Shown piece after piece: positions 1 through 5,808 of a stretch of 8,248 nt of DNA (positions within the stretch are counted from its first letter, which is position 1; each line of letters starts with the position of its first letter). The DNA is from Gammaproteobacteria bacterium. Lineage in GTDB: Bacteria > Pseudomonadota > Gammaproteobacteria > S012-40. The notes under the pieces were generated by a model. It saw only the letters and a program-made list of their open reading frames with translations. It had not been told where the DNA came from and ran no database searches. The stretch lies in assembly GCA_015491615.1 (NCBI GenBank), contig WFVN01000117.1, positions 1-8,248 on the forward strand, written 5' to 3'. The position numbers and the translations under genes were made by a program.

Positions 1-155
1 CTTCCCGCCGGCGGCCATCGACACCGAATACAAGCCCGGCGAGGACGCCTTCCACCTCCAGGGCCTGGAGGTCGGTGCCGTCGGGCAGCAGGCCCTGGAG
101 GTGGAAGGCGTCCTCGCCGGGCTTGTATTCGGTGTCGATGGCCGCCGGCGGGAAG
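1..155. repeat. 67-bp perfect inverted repeat with 21-nt loop at the window edge (probable fold-back artefact)
   Basis: Bases 1-67 are the exact reverse complement of bases 89-155, leaving a 21-nt spacer (68-88). The right arm encodes conserved-looking residues of the outer-membrane protein on the minus strand (about residues 139-160). The left arm is therefore most simply a spurious inverted copy of it. Near the turn, the minus strand reads CTCCAGGCCCTGGAG, which can pair with the CCTCCAGGGCC about 25-35 nt earlier. That is the short complementarity a displaced 3' end needs to fold back and prime on itself. Such chimeras are known from multiple-displacement amplification and some library protocols. 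A natural palindrome is possible but would destroy the gene. Confidence 0.95.
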
Positions 156-568
156 GGGGCGAAAACATCCACCGGGTTGTACGCCAGGCCCTGCCCCCAG
201 GAGATGGCCTGGCGCCCCAGGCGCCAGCGCCAGCGCGGCCCGGCACGCCCCAGCCATAGGCGGTCCACCCGGGTCACCCGGCGCCAGTCCCCGTCCTCGG
301 CCGTCCGGCTCAGATCCATGGCCCGGCGGGCATCGTCGGGCAGGGGGACGGGGGCCGGTCCGCGCTGGCGCAGGCCGAGGGACTGGAGGGCGGCGCGCCC
401 CTCCCACGGGCCGCGGGCGAGGCCGCCCTGCAGGCGCAGGTCCCAGGCGGCCACGCCTTGCCCGTCCACGTGCCCGGCGAGCAGCTTGAGGTGACCGCCG
501 GCGGCGAGGGCGGGCAGGGCCAGGCTCAGCCCCAGGAGGGCGGCGGCGAGGCGCTCAGGGCGGGCCAT
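1..568 (-). CDS. Probable outer-membrane beta-barrel protein, partial (C-terminus cut; last part artefactual)
   Basis: The frame is open from ATG at 568 to the window edge (189 codons, no stop). Residues 1-22 form a signal peptide: positive MARPER, a Leu/Ala core, and a likely cut after ALA. The mature part alternates polar and hydrophobic residues, as in beta strands (for example HLKLLAGHV, WRWRLGRQ). Its most distinctive stretch is GRQAISWGQGLAYNP at about 118-132, followed by an IDTEYKPGEDAF stretch at about 144-155. I recall this pattern from large uncharacterised outer-membrane proteins encoded beside LolD-like ATPases, but I could not check it. Only residues 1 to about 170 are trustworthy, because from about base 67 downward the sequence is an inverted copy of itself. 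It starts inside the last codons of the ATPase gene (14-nt overlap) with only a weak ribosome site, so translation is probably coupled. Role inferred: outer-membrane end of the transport system encoded upstream. The true length is unknown, probably over 350 residues. Confidence 0.7.
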   Translation of the reverse strand, partial: MARPERLAAALLGLSLALPALAAGGHLKLLAGHVDGQGVAAWDLRLQGGLARGPWEGRAALQSLGLRQRGPAPVPLPDDARRAMDLSRTAEDGDWRRVTRVDRLWLGRAGPRWRWRLGRQAISWGQGLAYNPVDVFAPFPPAAIDTEYKPGEDAFHLQGLLPDGTDLQALEVEGVLAGLVFGVDGRRRE

Positions 569-1253
569 CGCGGCGCTCGTCGGCCTGGATACGGCCGTCG
601 TGGAGGCGGATCAGGCGGCGGGCGAAGGCCATCACCTCCGGGTCGTGGGTGGAGATGACGAAGGTGACGCCCCGCTCGCCATTGAGACGGCGCATGATCT
701 CCAGCAACCGGCGGCCGTTCTCCGAGTCCAGGTTGGCGGTGGGCTCGTCGGCGAGGACCAGGTCCGGCGCGGAGACGATGGCGCGTGCCACCGCCACGCG
801 CTGCTGCTGGCCGCCGGAGAGGGCGGCGGGGCGGCGCCCCTCGAGACCGGCCAGCCCCACCTCGGCGAGGATCGCCCGGGCGCGGGCGTGGCGCTCGGCG
901 GCCCCCACCCCTTGCAGTTCCATGACCAGTTCCACGTTCTCCTGTGCCGAGAGGACGGGGATGAGGTTGTAGGCCTGGAAAACGAAGCCGATGTGGCGCA
1001 GGCGCAACTCGGCCCGTTCGCCGGGGGAGAGGCGGGCGAGGTCGCGGCCCGCCACCTGGATGTGCCCGCCGCTGGGGGTGTCCAGGCCGCCGATGAGGTT
1101 GAGGAGGGTGGTCTTGCCCGAGCCGGAGGGGCCGGAGAGGCAAACGAACTCACCGGCGGCGATGTCCAGGTCCACCCCGCGCAGGGCGGGCACGTCCACC
1201 TCCCCCTGGCGGTAGGTCTTGGTCACTGCGCGCAACGTCACCAGGGCGTCCAT
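555..1253 (-). CDS. ABC transporter ATP-binding protein, LolD/MacB type
   Basis: A 232-residue ATPase, the normal size for LolD, with every catalytic motif present: Walker A GPSGSGKTT (41-49), Q-loop Gln93 in VFQAYNLIP, signature LSGGQQQR (145-152), Walker B LVLADE (165-170) with D-loop NLDS, and switch His203 in STHD. The FQAYNLIPVLSAQENVE stretch and the QGEVDVPALRGVDL start are typical of the LolD/MacB/FtsE group, which powers mechanotransmission permeases rather than channel importers. The ATG at 1253 is chosen because AAGGA lies about 8 nt upstream and the product then begins as family members do; the frame stays open far upstream but only inside the permease gene. The permease stop codon lies 2 nt before this start. 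It should bind the cytoplasmic face of the two permeases encoded just upstream and hydrolyse ATP to move cargo from the inner membrane. Canonical lolD is possible by sequence, but the neighbours argue for a dedicated paralogue. Confidence 0.93.
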   Translation of the reverse strand: MDALVTLRAVTKTYRQGEVDVPALRGVDLDIAAGEFVCLSGPSGSGKTTLLNLIGGLDTPSGGHIQVAGRDLARLSPGERAELRLRHIGFVFQAYNLIPVLSAQENVELVMELQGVGAAERHARARAILAEVGLAGLEGRRPAALSGGQQQRVAVARAIVSAPDLVLADEPTANLDSENGRRLLEIMRRLNGERGVTFVISTHDPEVMAFARRLIRLHDGRIQADERRDGPP

Positions 1254-1255
1254 GA

Positions 1256-2479
1256 TCAGTTCCTTCGCAGGGCCCGCACCGGCGCCAGCCGCGCCGCCCG
1301 CCAGGCCGGGTAGAGGGCGGCGGCCAGTCCCAGGGCCAGGACCAGGCCGTTGGCCAGGGCCAGGTCGCCGCCGTGGATGATGAGGGGAATGCGCTGGGCC
1401 AATCCGGCCAGCTCCGCCCCTGCGGCGAAGGCGGAGACATCCACCTCTCCCAGGGCCCGCGCCAGGGCCAAGGCGAGGCCATTGCCCGCCGCCAGGCCGA
1501 GGACGAGGACCAACAGGGCCTCGAACCACACTTGGCCCAGGATCCAGCGCGGGCGCATGCCCAGGGCGAGAAAGAGGCCGAACTCGCGGGTGCGTTCCAG
1601 CACCGCCATGAGCAGGGTGTTGACCAGGCCGAAGGCCATCCCCAGAAATACCACCAGGTACCACACCCAGGTGAACTGGCTGTAGAGCTGCTGGCCGGCG
1701 TGGGTGAGGGGGGAGAGGGTACGCCAGTCCGCCACTTCCAGCTCCGGCGCGGCGGCGCGCAGGGCGGCCACCAGAGCTTCCAGGCGCTCGGGGTCGGCGG
1801 CGCGCACGGCCACCTCGTTCACCTCGCCGGGCAGGCGCAGCAGGCGCTGGGCGGTGGCCAGGCCGGTGAGGGCGATGCCCTTCTCCTCCGAGGACCAGGG
1901 GCTGCGGAACAGGCCCACCACGCGAAAGCCCCGGTCCGCCAGGGCCCCGTCGGCCCCCTGGGCGGTGATCACCACGCGCCGCCCGCGGACGGTGTCCAGG
2001 CGCTCGGCCAGACGCCGGCCGATGAGCAGGCCGGCATCATTCGCGTCCGCCAAGGGGCGCCCGTCCACGGACGCGCGCCCCAGGTAGGCCAGGGCCGCCT
2101 CTCGCCGCGGCTCCACCCCCAGGAGGGTGACGCCGGCGGTGTCGTATTCGCTCGCCACCACCACCGGCACCCGCACGCGCGCCGCCCAGGCGGCCACCAG
2201 GGGGCCGTCCAGGACCGCCCGCAGCCTCCCCTGCGGGTAGGGGAAGCGGTGTTCGGCGGCGGGGTCGTCGCGGTAGCCCGGGGCATGGATCTGTACGTGC
2301 CCGGGGAGGTGATCGATGGCGTCGTCTACCATGGCCACCACCATCCCCCGCGAGAAGGCGGCGGCGAATACCATGGCCGCCACCCCCAAGGTCACCGCCA
2401 GGAGCAGGATCACCGTGCGGCGGGCATTGCGCCACAGGTTGCGCCAGGCGAGCCGCAGCAGCAGGCCGGCGCGCCCCAT
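1256..2479 (-). CDS. ABC transporter permease, FtsX/MacB-LolC/E type (second permease)
   Basis: This 407-residue protein has the MacB/LolC architecture. A short cytoplasmic LAWRNLWRN amphipathic start leads into helix 1 (about 22-42), then a large periplasmic domain (about 45-268), then three helices at about 271-293, 317-341 and 371-391. The FtsX-domain hallmark NTLLMAVLERTREFGLFLALGMR follows helix 2 (about 287-309), where the coupling helix meets the ATPase. The C-terminus ends with the usual LYPAWRAARLAPVRALR signature. The start is set by a TGATG overlap with the previous gene and a GGGAGGTGG ribosome site just upstream. It probably pairs with the other permease as a heterodimer, as LolC does with LolE. 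The periplasmic domain is the likely site that hands cargo to the LolA-like protein. Whether it extracts lipoproteins, lipids or something else cannot be told from sequence. Confidence 0.9.
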   Translation of the reverse strand: MGRAGLLLRLAWRNLWRNARRTVILLLAVTLGVAAMVFAAAFSRGMVVAMVDDAIDHLPGHVQIHAPGYRDDPAAEHRFPYPQGRLRAVLDGPLVAAWAARVRVPVVVASEYDTAGVTLLGVEPRREAALAYLGRASVDGRPLADANDAGLLIGRRLAERLDTVRGRRVVITAQGADGALADRGFRVVGLFRSPWSSEEKGIALTGLATAQRLLRLPGEVNEVAVRAADPERLEALVAALRAAAPELEVADWRTLSPLTHAGQQLYSQFTWVWYLVVFLGMAFGLVNTLLMAVLERTREFGLFLALGMRPRWILGQVWFEALLVLVLGLAAGNGLALALARALGEVDVSAFAAGAELAGLAQRIPLIIHGGDLALANGLVLALGLAAALYPAWRAARLAPVRALRRN

Positions 2480-3717
2480 CAGCCCACCTCCCGGGTGGTC
2501 TCGGCCGGATCCACGGCGCGCACGCGGCTGGCCGGGTAGAGGGCCGCCAGGAGGGTCACCGCCAGCACCACCGCCGGCCCGGAGAAGAGGACGAAGGGGG
2601 TGAGCTTGGGGGTCAGGTAAGGAGGCAGGTTGAACTGCTCGGCGTACACCTCCATGCCCTCGAAGGTGATGCCGTGCACCGCGAAGTAGGCCACCAGCGC
2701 CGCCCCCAGGGCCATCCCCAGGAGCACCCCGAGGGCAGTGAGGAGGGCGGCCTCCCACAGCACCAGTCGCAACAGGCGGCCGTGACGGAAGCCCAGGGCG
2801 AGGAGGACACCGAACTCGCGCCGGCGTTCCAGCACCGCCATGAGGAAGGTGTTGAGGATGCTGAAGGTGATGACCAGCACGAGGATGAGGTACATGAGCC
2901 AGCCGGAGGCGAAGTCCATCTCGATGGCCTGCTTCACCCCCGGCTCGATGTGCTCCCAGGTGAGCACGGCCAGGGGCGGATCGGGCGGCAGCAGGGCACG
3001 CGTCCGGCGCACCAGTTCGGGAAGGGCGTCCAAAGGGGCCTCGCCGAGAACCAGAGCGTGCACCCGGTCGGGCATGGCGAACAGGTCCTGGAAGGTGGCC
3101 AGGGGCATCTGCGCCAGGCTGCGGTCCAGCTCCCGGGCGCCGCTCTCGAAGACCCCGACGACGGTGAGGACGGTAGCCACCACCGAGCCGTCGCGGGCGC
3201 TGCCGAGGACGGTCACCTCGTCGCCCGGGGCGAGACCCAGGTTGCGCGCCAGGGCGGCCCCCAGCACCACTTCTTCCCCCGTCCGTAAATAGCGCCCCCT
3301 GTGCACGGTGCCGGGGAGGGAGGAGAGGCGTGCCTCGGCGCGTGGGTCCACCCCCACCAGCAACGCCCCCAGGCTGCGCCGCTCGGAGGAGAGGAGGACG
3401 AAGGACTGCGCCCGCGGGGCCACCACCACGCCCGGGGCGAGCTCACGCAGGCCCGCTTCCAGGCGCGCGCGCAGATCCCGCGCGGCGGGGATGTCCAAAC
3501 GCAGGCGCGGGGCGTCCAGGTAGCCGGGGCGTTGCACCTGAGCGAGGCCGGTGAGCAAGCGTACGGTGTTGCCGATCATCTGCTCGTAACCACCGATCTG
3601 CAATCCCACCGAGAACACCAGCAGGGTGACACCGAAGGCGATGGCGGCAAGGGAGAGGAGGCTGCGCTGTGGATTGCGCCACAGATTGCGCCAGGCCATG
3701 CGCGCGAGCAGGCTCAT
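2479..3717 (-). CDS. ABC transporter permease, FtsX/MacB-LolC/E type (first permease)
   Basis: A 412-residue permease paralogous to the one downstream. It has the same MAWRNLWRN start, helix 1 at about 19-40, a periplasmic MacB-like domain at about 41-268 and helices at about 270-295, 320-346 and 374-394. The FtsX signature NTFLMAVLERRREFGVLLALGFR lies at about 289-311, and the end is LYPASRVRAVDPAETTRE. The periplasmic domain contains a typical VVLGAALARNLGLAPGDEVTVLG stretch (about 150-172) found in this family. The ATG at 3717 overlaps the stop of the LolA-like gene as ATGA. There is no strong ribosome site, which fits re-initiation after the previous gene; Met7 is an alternative start. 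The two permeases differ mainly in the periplasmic domain, which suggests that the halves of the dimer have different roles, such as cargo entry and chaperone docking. Confidence 0.9.
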   Translation of the reverse strand: MSLLARMAWRNLWRNPQRSLLSLAAIAFGVTLLVFSVGLQIGGYEQMIGNTVRLLTGLAQVQRPGYLDAPRLRLDIPAARDLRARLEAGLRELAPGVVVAPRAQSFVLLSSERRSLGALLVGVDPRAEARLSSLPGTVHRGRYLRTGEEVVLGAALARNLGLAPGDEVTVLGSARDGSVVATVLTVVGVFESGARELDRSLAQMPLATFQDLFAMPDRVHALVLGEAPLDALPELVRRTRALLPPDPPLAVLTWEHIEPGVKQAIEMDFASGWLMYLILVLVITFSILNTFLMAVLERRREFGVLLALGFRHGRLLRLVLWEAALLTALGVLLGMALGAALVAYFAVHGITFEGMEVYAEQFNLPPYLTPKLTPFVLFSGPAVVLAVTLLAALYPASRVRAVDPAETTREVG

Positions 3718-4454
3718 GGACGGGGATTGCGCAGGTTGGCGAGCGTGAACAAGCCCGCCGGCAAGGGCCGGTCGAAGCGCGCCTCCAGGATGTGCACCTC
3801 GGTCCAGTGGCCGGGTTTGTCGAGGCGTTCCATACGCTCGCGCAACGCATAAGGACGACCATCCAGCTCGCCGATCTCTCGCGCCGTCAGGCGCCGCACC
3901 AACACGCCCGCCTGGTCGTGGTAGGTATGTTCCAAGATGACGTAGTCGTCGCGGATGAGGCTGTCCTCGAACCCCCACACCACCGGCGCGTCCTCGTGGG
4001 GGATGGAGCGGATACGCCAGGCGCGGTGGCCGTCCACCCGTTCCACCCCCAACAGGCGGTGCTCGTACTGGTCGATGAGGTCGTCGCTGCGGGCGATGTC
4101 GGCGTTGGAGAAGTCCGAGCCCATCCAGCTCTGGTTCATCATGCTGGCGGGGATGCGGATCACTCGATTCACCCGCGGGTTGTACATCCACATGGCGTCG
4201 CCCACCAGGAGGGTGGCGTTGCCGGCATCCTTGCGCGGCGCGAGGACGCGCACCAGGGAGCGGTCCAGTCCTTGCGTCCACGCCTCCAGGCGCAGGCGCC
4301 GCTCCCAGTCCGGGCGGTTGACCACCATCTCCAAGCGCATCCACGAGGTCTTGCCCCGGTAGTGCTCGATGGCGGCGCGGACGATGGCCGCGGCATCCGG
4401 CTCGGCGGCGGCCGGGAAGGCGAGCAGGACCAGGATCAGCGTCCACAGCGGCAT
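3714..4454 (-). CDS. Periplasmic LolA-fold protein (outer-membrane lipoprotein-sorting-like)
   Basis: A 246-residue exported protein. Residues 1-17 are a signal peptide (PLWTLILVLLAFPAAA, cut near AAA/E). The mature part matches the LolA-like family annotated as outer membrane lipoprotein-sorting protein. It has an amphipathic opening helix (AAAIVRAAIEHYRG), a run of beta strands with charged turns, and the characteristic block at about 87-122: AMWMYNPRVNRVIRIPASMM followed by NQSWMGSDFSNADIARSD. In this fold a curved sheet holds the acyl chains of a cargo. There is no lipobox cysteine, so it should be soluble in the periplasm. It is larger than E. coli LolA (about 200 residues) and belongs to a different branch. 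As first gene of the operon, coupled by ATGA to the first permease, it is the natural shuttle between the ABC complex and the outer membrane. The start at 4454 is fixed by a strong AAGGAGG 6 nt upstream; an in-frame ATG 13 codons earlier would give a poorer signal peptide. Cargo unknown. Confidence 0.88.
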   Translation of the reverse strand: MPLWTLILVLLAFPAAAEPDAAAIVRAAIEHYRGKTSWMRLEMVVNRPDWERRLRLEAWTQGLDRSLVRVLAPRKDAGNATLLVGDAMWMYNPRVNRVIRIPASMMNQSWMGSDFSNADIARSDDLIDQYEHRLLGVERVDGHRAWRIRSIPHEDAPVVWGFEDSLIRDDYVILEHTYHDQAGVLVRRLTAREIGELDGRPYALRERMERLDKPGHWTEVHILEARFDRPLPAGLFTLANLRNPRP

Positions 4455-4502
4455 GGTCGGCCTCCTTTTGGTTTTGCCTCGGAGTTTAGGCACAATCGGG
4501 TC
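4455..4502. promoter_or_regulatory. Divergent promoter region between the envelope operon and the sugar kinase
   Basis: These 48 bp separate two head-to-head starts. For the plus strand, CACAAT (4491-4496) could be a -10 box, with TTGGTT (4468-4473) as a weak -35 at 17-bp spacing. Only 6 nt lie between the -10 and the kinase ATG, so transcription would start at or next to the ATG. For the minus strand, TAAACT (4488-4483) is a possible -10 giving a leader of about 20 nt that includes the AAGGAGG site; no good -35 is visible. The two promoters would overlap and could compete. The boxes are matched by eye only. Confidence 0.45.
4461..4467 (-). promoter_or_regulatory. Strong ribosome binding site of the LolA-like gene
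   Basis: On the minus strand the sequence is AAGGAGG, 6 nt before the ATG at 4454. It decides the start against an in-frame ATG at 4493, which would lie inside the first bases of the divergent gene's promoter region and has no such site. Confidence 0.8.
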
Positions 4503-5405
4503 ATGACGCAGACCCTGCCCGAGCTGCGCCTGGGGGTGGACCTGGGCGGCACCAAGACGGAGATCGTCGCCCTCGACCGCCGCGGGCGCGAGCGCTATCG
4601 CCGGCGCGTACCTTCCCCACGAGGCGACTACCGGGCGACGGTGGAGAACATCACCCGCCTGGTGGAAGCCGCCGAGGCCGAGCTAGGGGCGCGGGGCACC
4701 GTGGGGGTGGGCATCCCCGGGGCCGAGTCCCCCCGCGGCGGTCTCATCAAGAACGCCAACTCCACTTGGCTCAACGGCCGCCCCCTGCGCGCCGACCTGG
4801 AGGCGCGTCTGGGGCGACCGGTGCGCCTCGCCAACGACGCCAACTGTTTCGCCCTCTCCGAGGCGGTGGACGGCGCCGGCACGCAGGCGGGCACCGTCTT
4901 CGGGGTGATCCTGGGGACCGGAGTGGGCGGCGGCCTGGTGGTGGGGGGACGCGTCCTCACCGGGGCCAACGCCATCGCCGGCGAGTGGGGCCACAACCCC
5001 CTACCCTGGCCGGAGGACGACGAACGCCCCGGCCCGCCCTGCTACTGCGGCCGCCATGGCTGCATCGAGACCTGGCTCTCCGGCCCCGGCCTGGCCGCCG
5101 ACCACCGGCGCCGCACGGGCGAAGAACTCACCGCCCGCCAGATCGCCCAACGGGCGGACAACGGCGACGATAGCGCGCGCGCCCTGGCCACCGTCGTCAA
5201 CGTCTTCGACCCGCAGGTGATTGTCCTCGGCGGCGGCCTCTCCCAGATGCCCCACCTGTACCGCCAGGTACCCCGCCTGTGGGGCGAATGGATCTTCTCC
5301 GACCAAGTCCTCACCCGCCTCGCCCCGCCCCGCCACGGGGACGCCTCCGGCGTACGCGGCGCCGCCTGGCTGTGGGGCGGACCGCCGGCCAAGAGGGAAG
5401 GCTGA
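4503..5405 (+). CDS. mak: ROK-family sugar kinase, Mak (fructokinase/mannokinase) type, with apparent internal deletion
   Basis: A 300-residue ROK kinase that phosphorylates a hexose, most likely fructose (also mannose), with ATP in the cytoplasm. Visible motifs are the phosphate-binding DLGGTKTE (13-20), KNANSTWLNG (83-92) for sugar binding, NDAN (111-114) with catalytic base Asp112, and the second phosphate loop LGTGVGGG (137-144). The ROK zinc site follows: His164 in AGEWGHNPLPW and Cys180, Cys182 and Cys187 in CYCGRHGC. VIVLGGG (239-245) and HGDASGVRGAAWLW (278-291) complete the Mak signature. Compared with E. coli Mak as I recall it, the stretch before VVNVFDP is about 12 residues short: the helix that normally reads like LALRRYELRLAK is missing at about residue 226. 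This may reduce or abolish activity, or be a sequencing or assembly loss in GCGCGCGCGC (5173-5182). The start has no ribosome site and sits close to a -10-like box. A short membrane protein gene follows after 1 nt. Confidence 0.9.
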   Translation: MTQTLPELRLGVDLGGTKTEIVALDRRGRERYRRRVPSPRGDYRATVENITRLVEAAEAELGARGTVGVGIPGAESPRGGLIKNANSTWLNGRPLRADLEARLGRPVRLANDANCFALSEAVDGAGTQAGTVFGVILGTGVGGGLVVGGRVLTGANAIAGEWGHNPLPWPEDDERPGPPCYCGRHGCIETWLSGPGLAADHRRRTGEELTARQIAQRADNGDDSARALATVVNVFDPQVIVLGGGLSQMPHLYRQVPRLWGEWIFSDQVLTRLAPPRHGDASGVRGAAWLWGGPPAKREG

Positions 5406-5406
5406 G

Positions 5407-5778
5407 ATGGCGCCCGAGCCCCCCGCACCGGCCCAGGAACCGCCCCAGGGAAAAGACCCCGCCACTCCGGCACGGATCGTCTATTTCCTCTACCTCGCCG
5501 GCATCCTCATCCACCTGCTGGGCGTCATCGGCGTGATTACCGCCTACGTCTATCGGGGGGATGCGTCCCCGTGGCTACAGACCCACTACCGCTACCAGAT
5601 CCGCACCTTCTGGATGGGCCTCCTCTACCTGGTCATCGGCCTGTTCCTCTCCGCCTTCCTGGTAGGTTACCTGATCTTCCTGTGGTGGCTGATATGGCTC
5701 ACCGTGCGCTGCGTCAAGGGCCTCAAGACCCTGGGCCGGCATGCACCCGTTCCCGATCCCGAGACCTGGTGGTTCTGA
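5407..5778 (+). CDS. Small DUF4870-type membrane protein
   Basis: This 123-residue protein has a Pro-rich, disordered-looking start (about 1-20, PEPPAPAQEPPQG) and three probable membrane helices: about 25-48, 67-83 and 84-101, the last two forming a near-continuous hydrophobic stretch. The loop HYRYQIRTFWMG (60-71) and the tail PVPDPETWWF are typical of small DUF4870-like proteins annotated only as transmembrane protein in proteobacteria. No catalytic motif is visible and the function is unknown. The start ATG lies 1 nt after the kinase stop, with GGAAGG a few bases upstream, so the two are co-translated. The link to a sugar kinase is probably positional rather than functional. Family assignment is by recall of the pattern. 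Confidence 0.8.
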   Translation: MAPEPPAPAQEPPQGKDPATPARIVYFLYLAGILIHLLGVIGVITAYVYRGDASPWLQTHYRYQIRTFWMGLLYLVIGLFLSAFLVGYLIFLWWLIWLTVRCVKGLKTLGRHAPVPDPETWWF

Positions 5779-5802
5779 GGATCGCCCGCCTCGACGTATA
5801 AT
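5773..5802 (+). promoter_or_regulatory. Promoter of the MetX-family gene, apparently giving a leaderless mRNA
   Basis: TATAAT at 5797-5802 is a perfect sigma70 -10 box, an outlier in a region this rich in GC. A weak -35 (TTCTGA, 5773-5778, 18-bp spacer) overlaps the stop of the membrane-protein gene. The ATG at 5809 follows after 6 nt, so a start 7 nt past the box falls on the A of the ATG. The bases between (TCCCCC) contain no ribosome site. Start position is predicted, not measured. Confidence 0.6.
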
Positions 5803-5808
5803 TCCCCC

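Noticed and set aside
600..2539. Long plus-strand open frames at 600-1313 and 1373-2539
   Set aside because: They lie antisense to the ATPase and permease genes, which have full motif sets. Their products are low-complexity Gly/His/Gln-rich sequences typical of shadow frames in GC-rich DNA.
2482..2758. 93-residue N-terminal extension of the second permease
   Set aside because: It overlaps the end of the first permease in another frame, while the ATG at 2479 has a good ribosome site and begins with the family's AWRNLWRN start.
3669..4502. Upstream extension of the kinase reading frame by 278 codons
   Set aside because: The extension is antisense to the LolA-like gene and has no family similarity. 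The kinase motif DLGGTKT lies 13 residues after the ATG at 4503, as expected.
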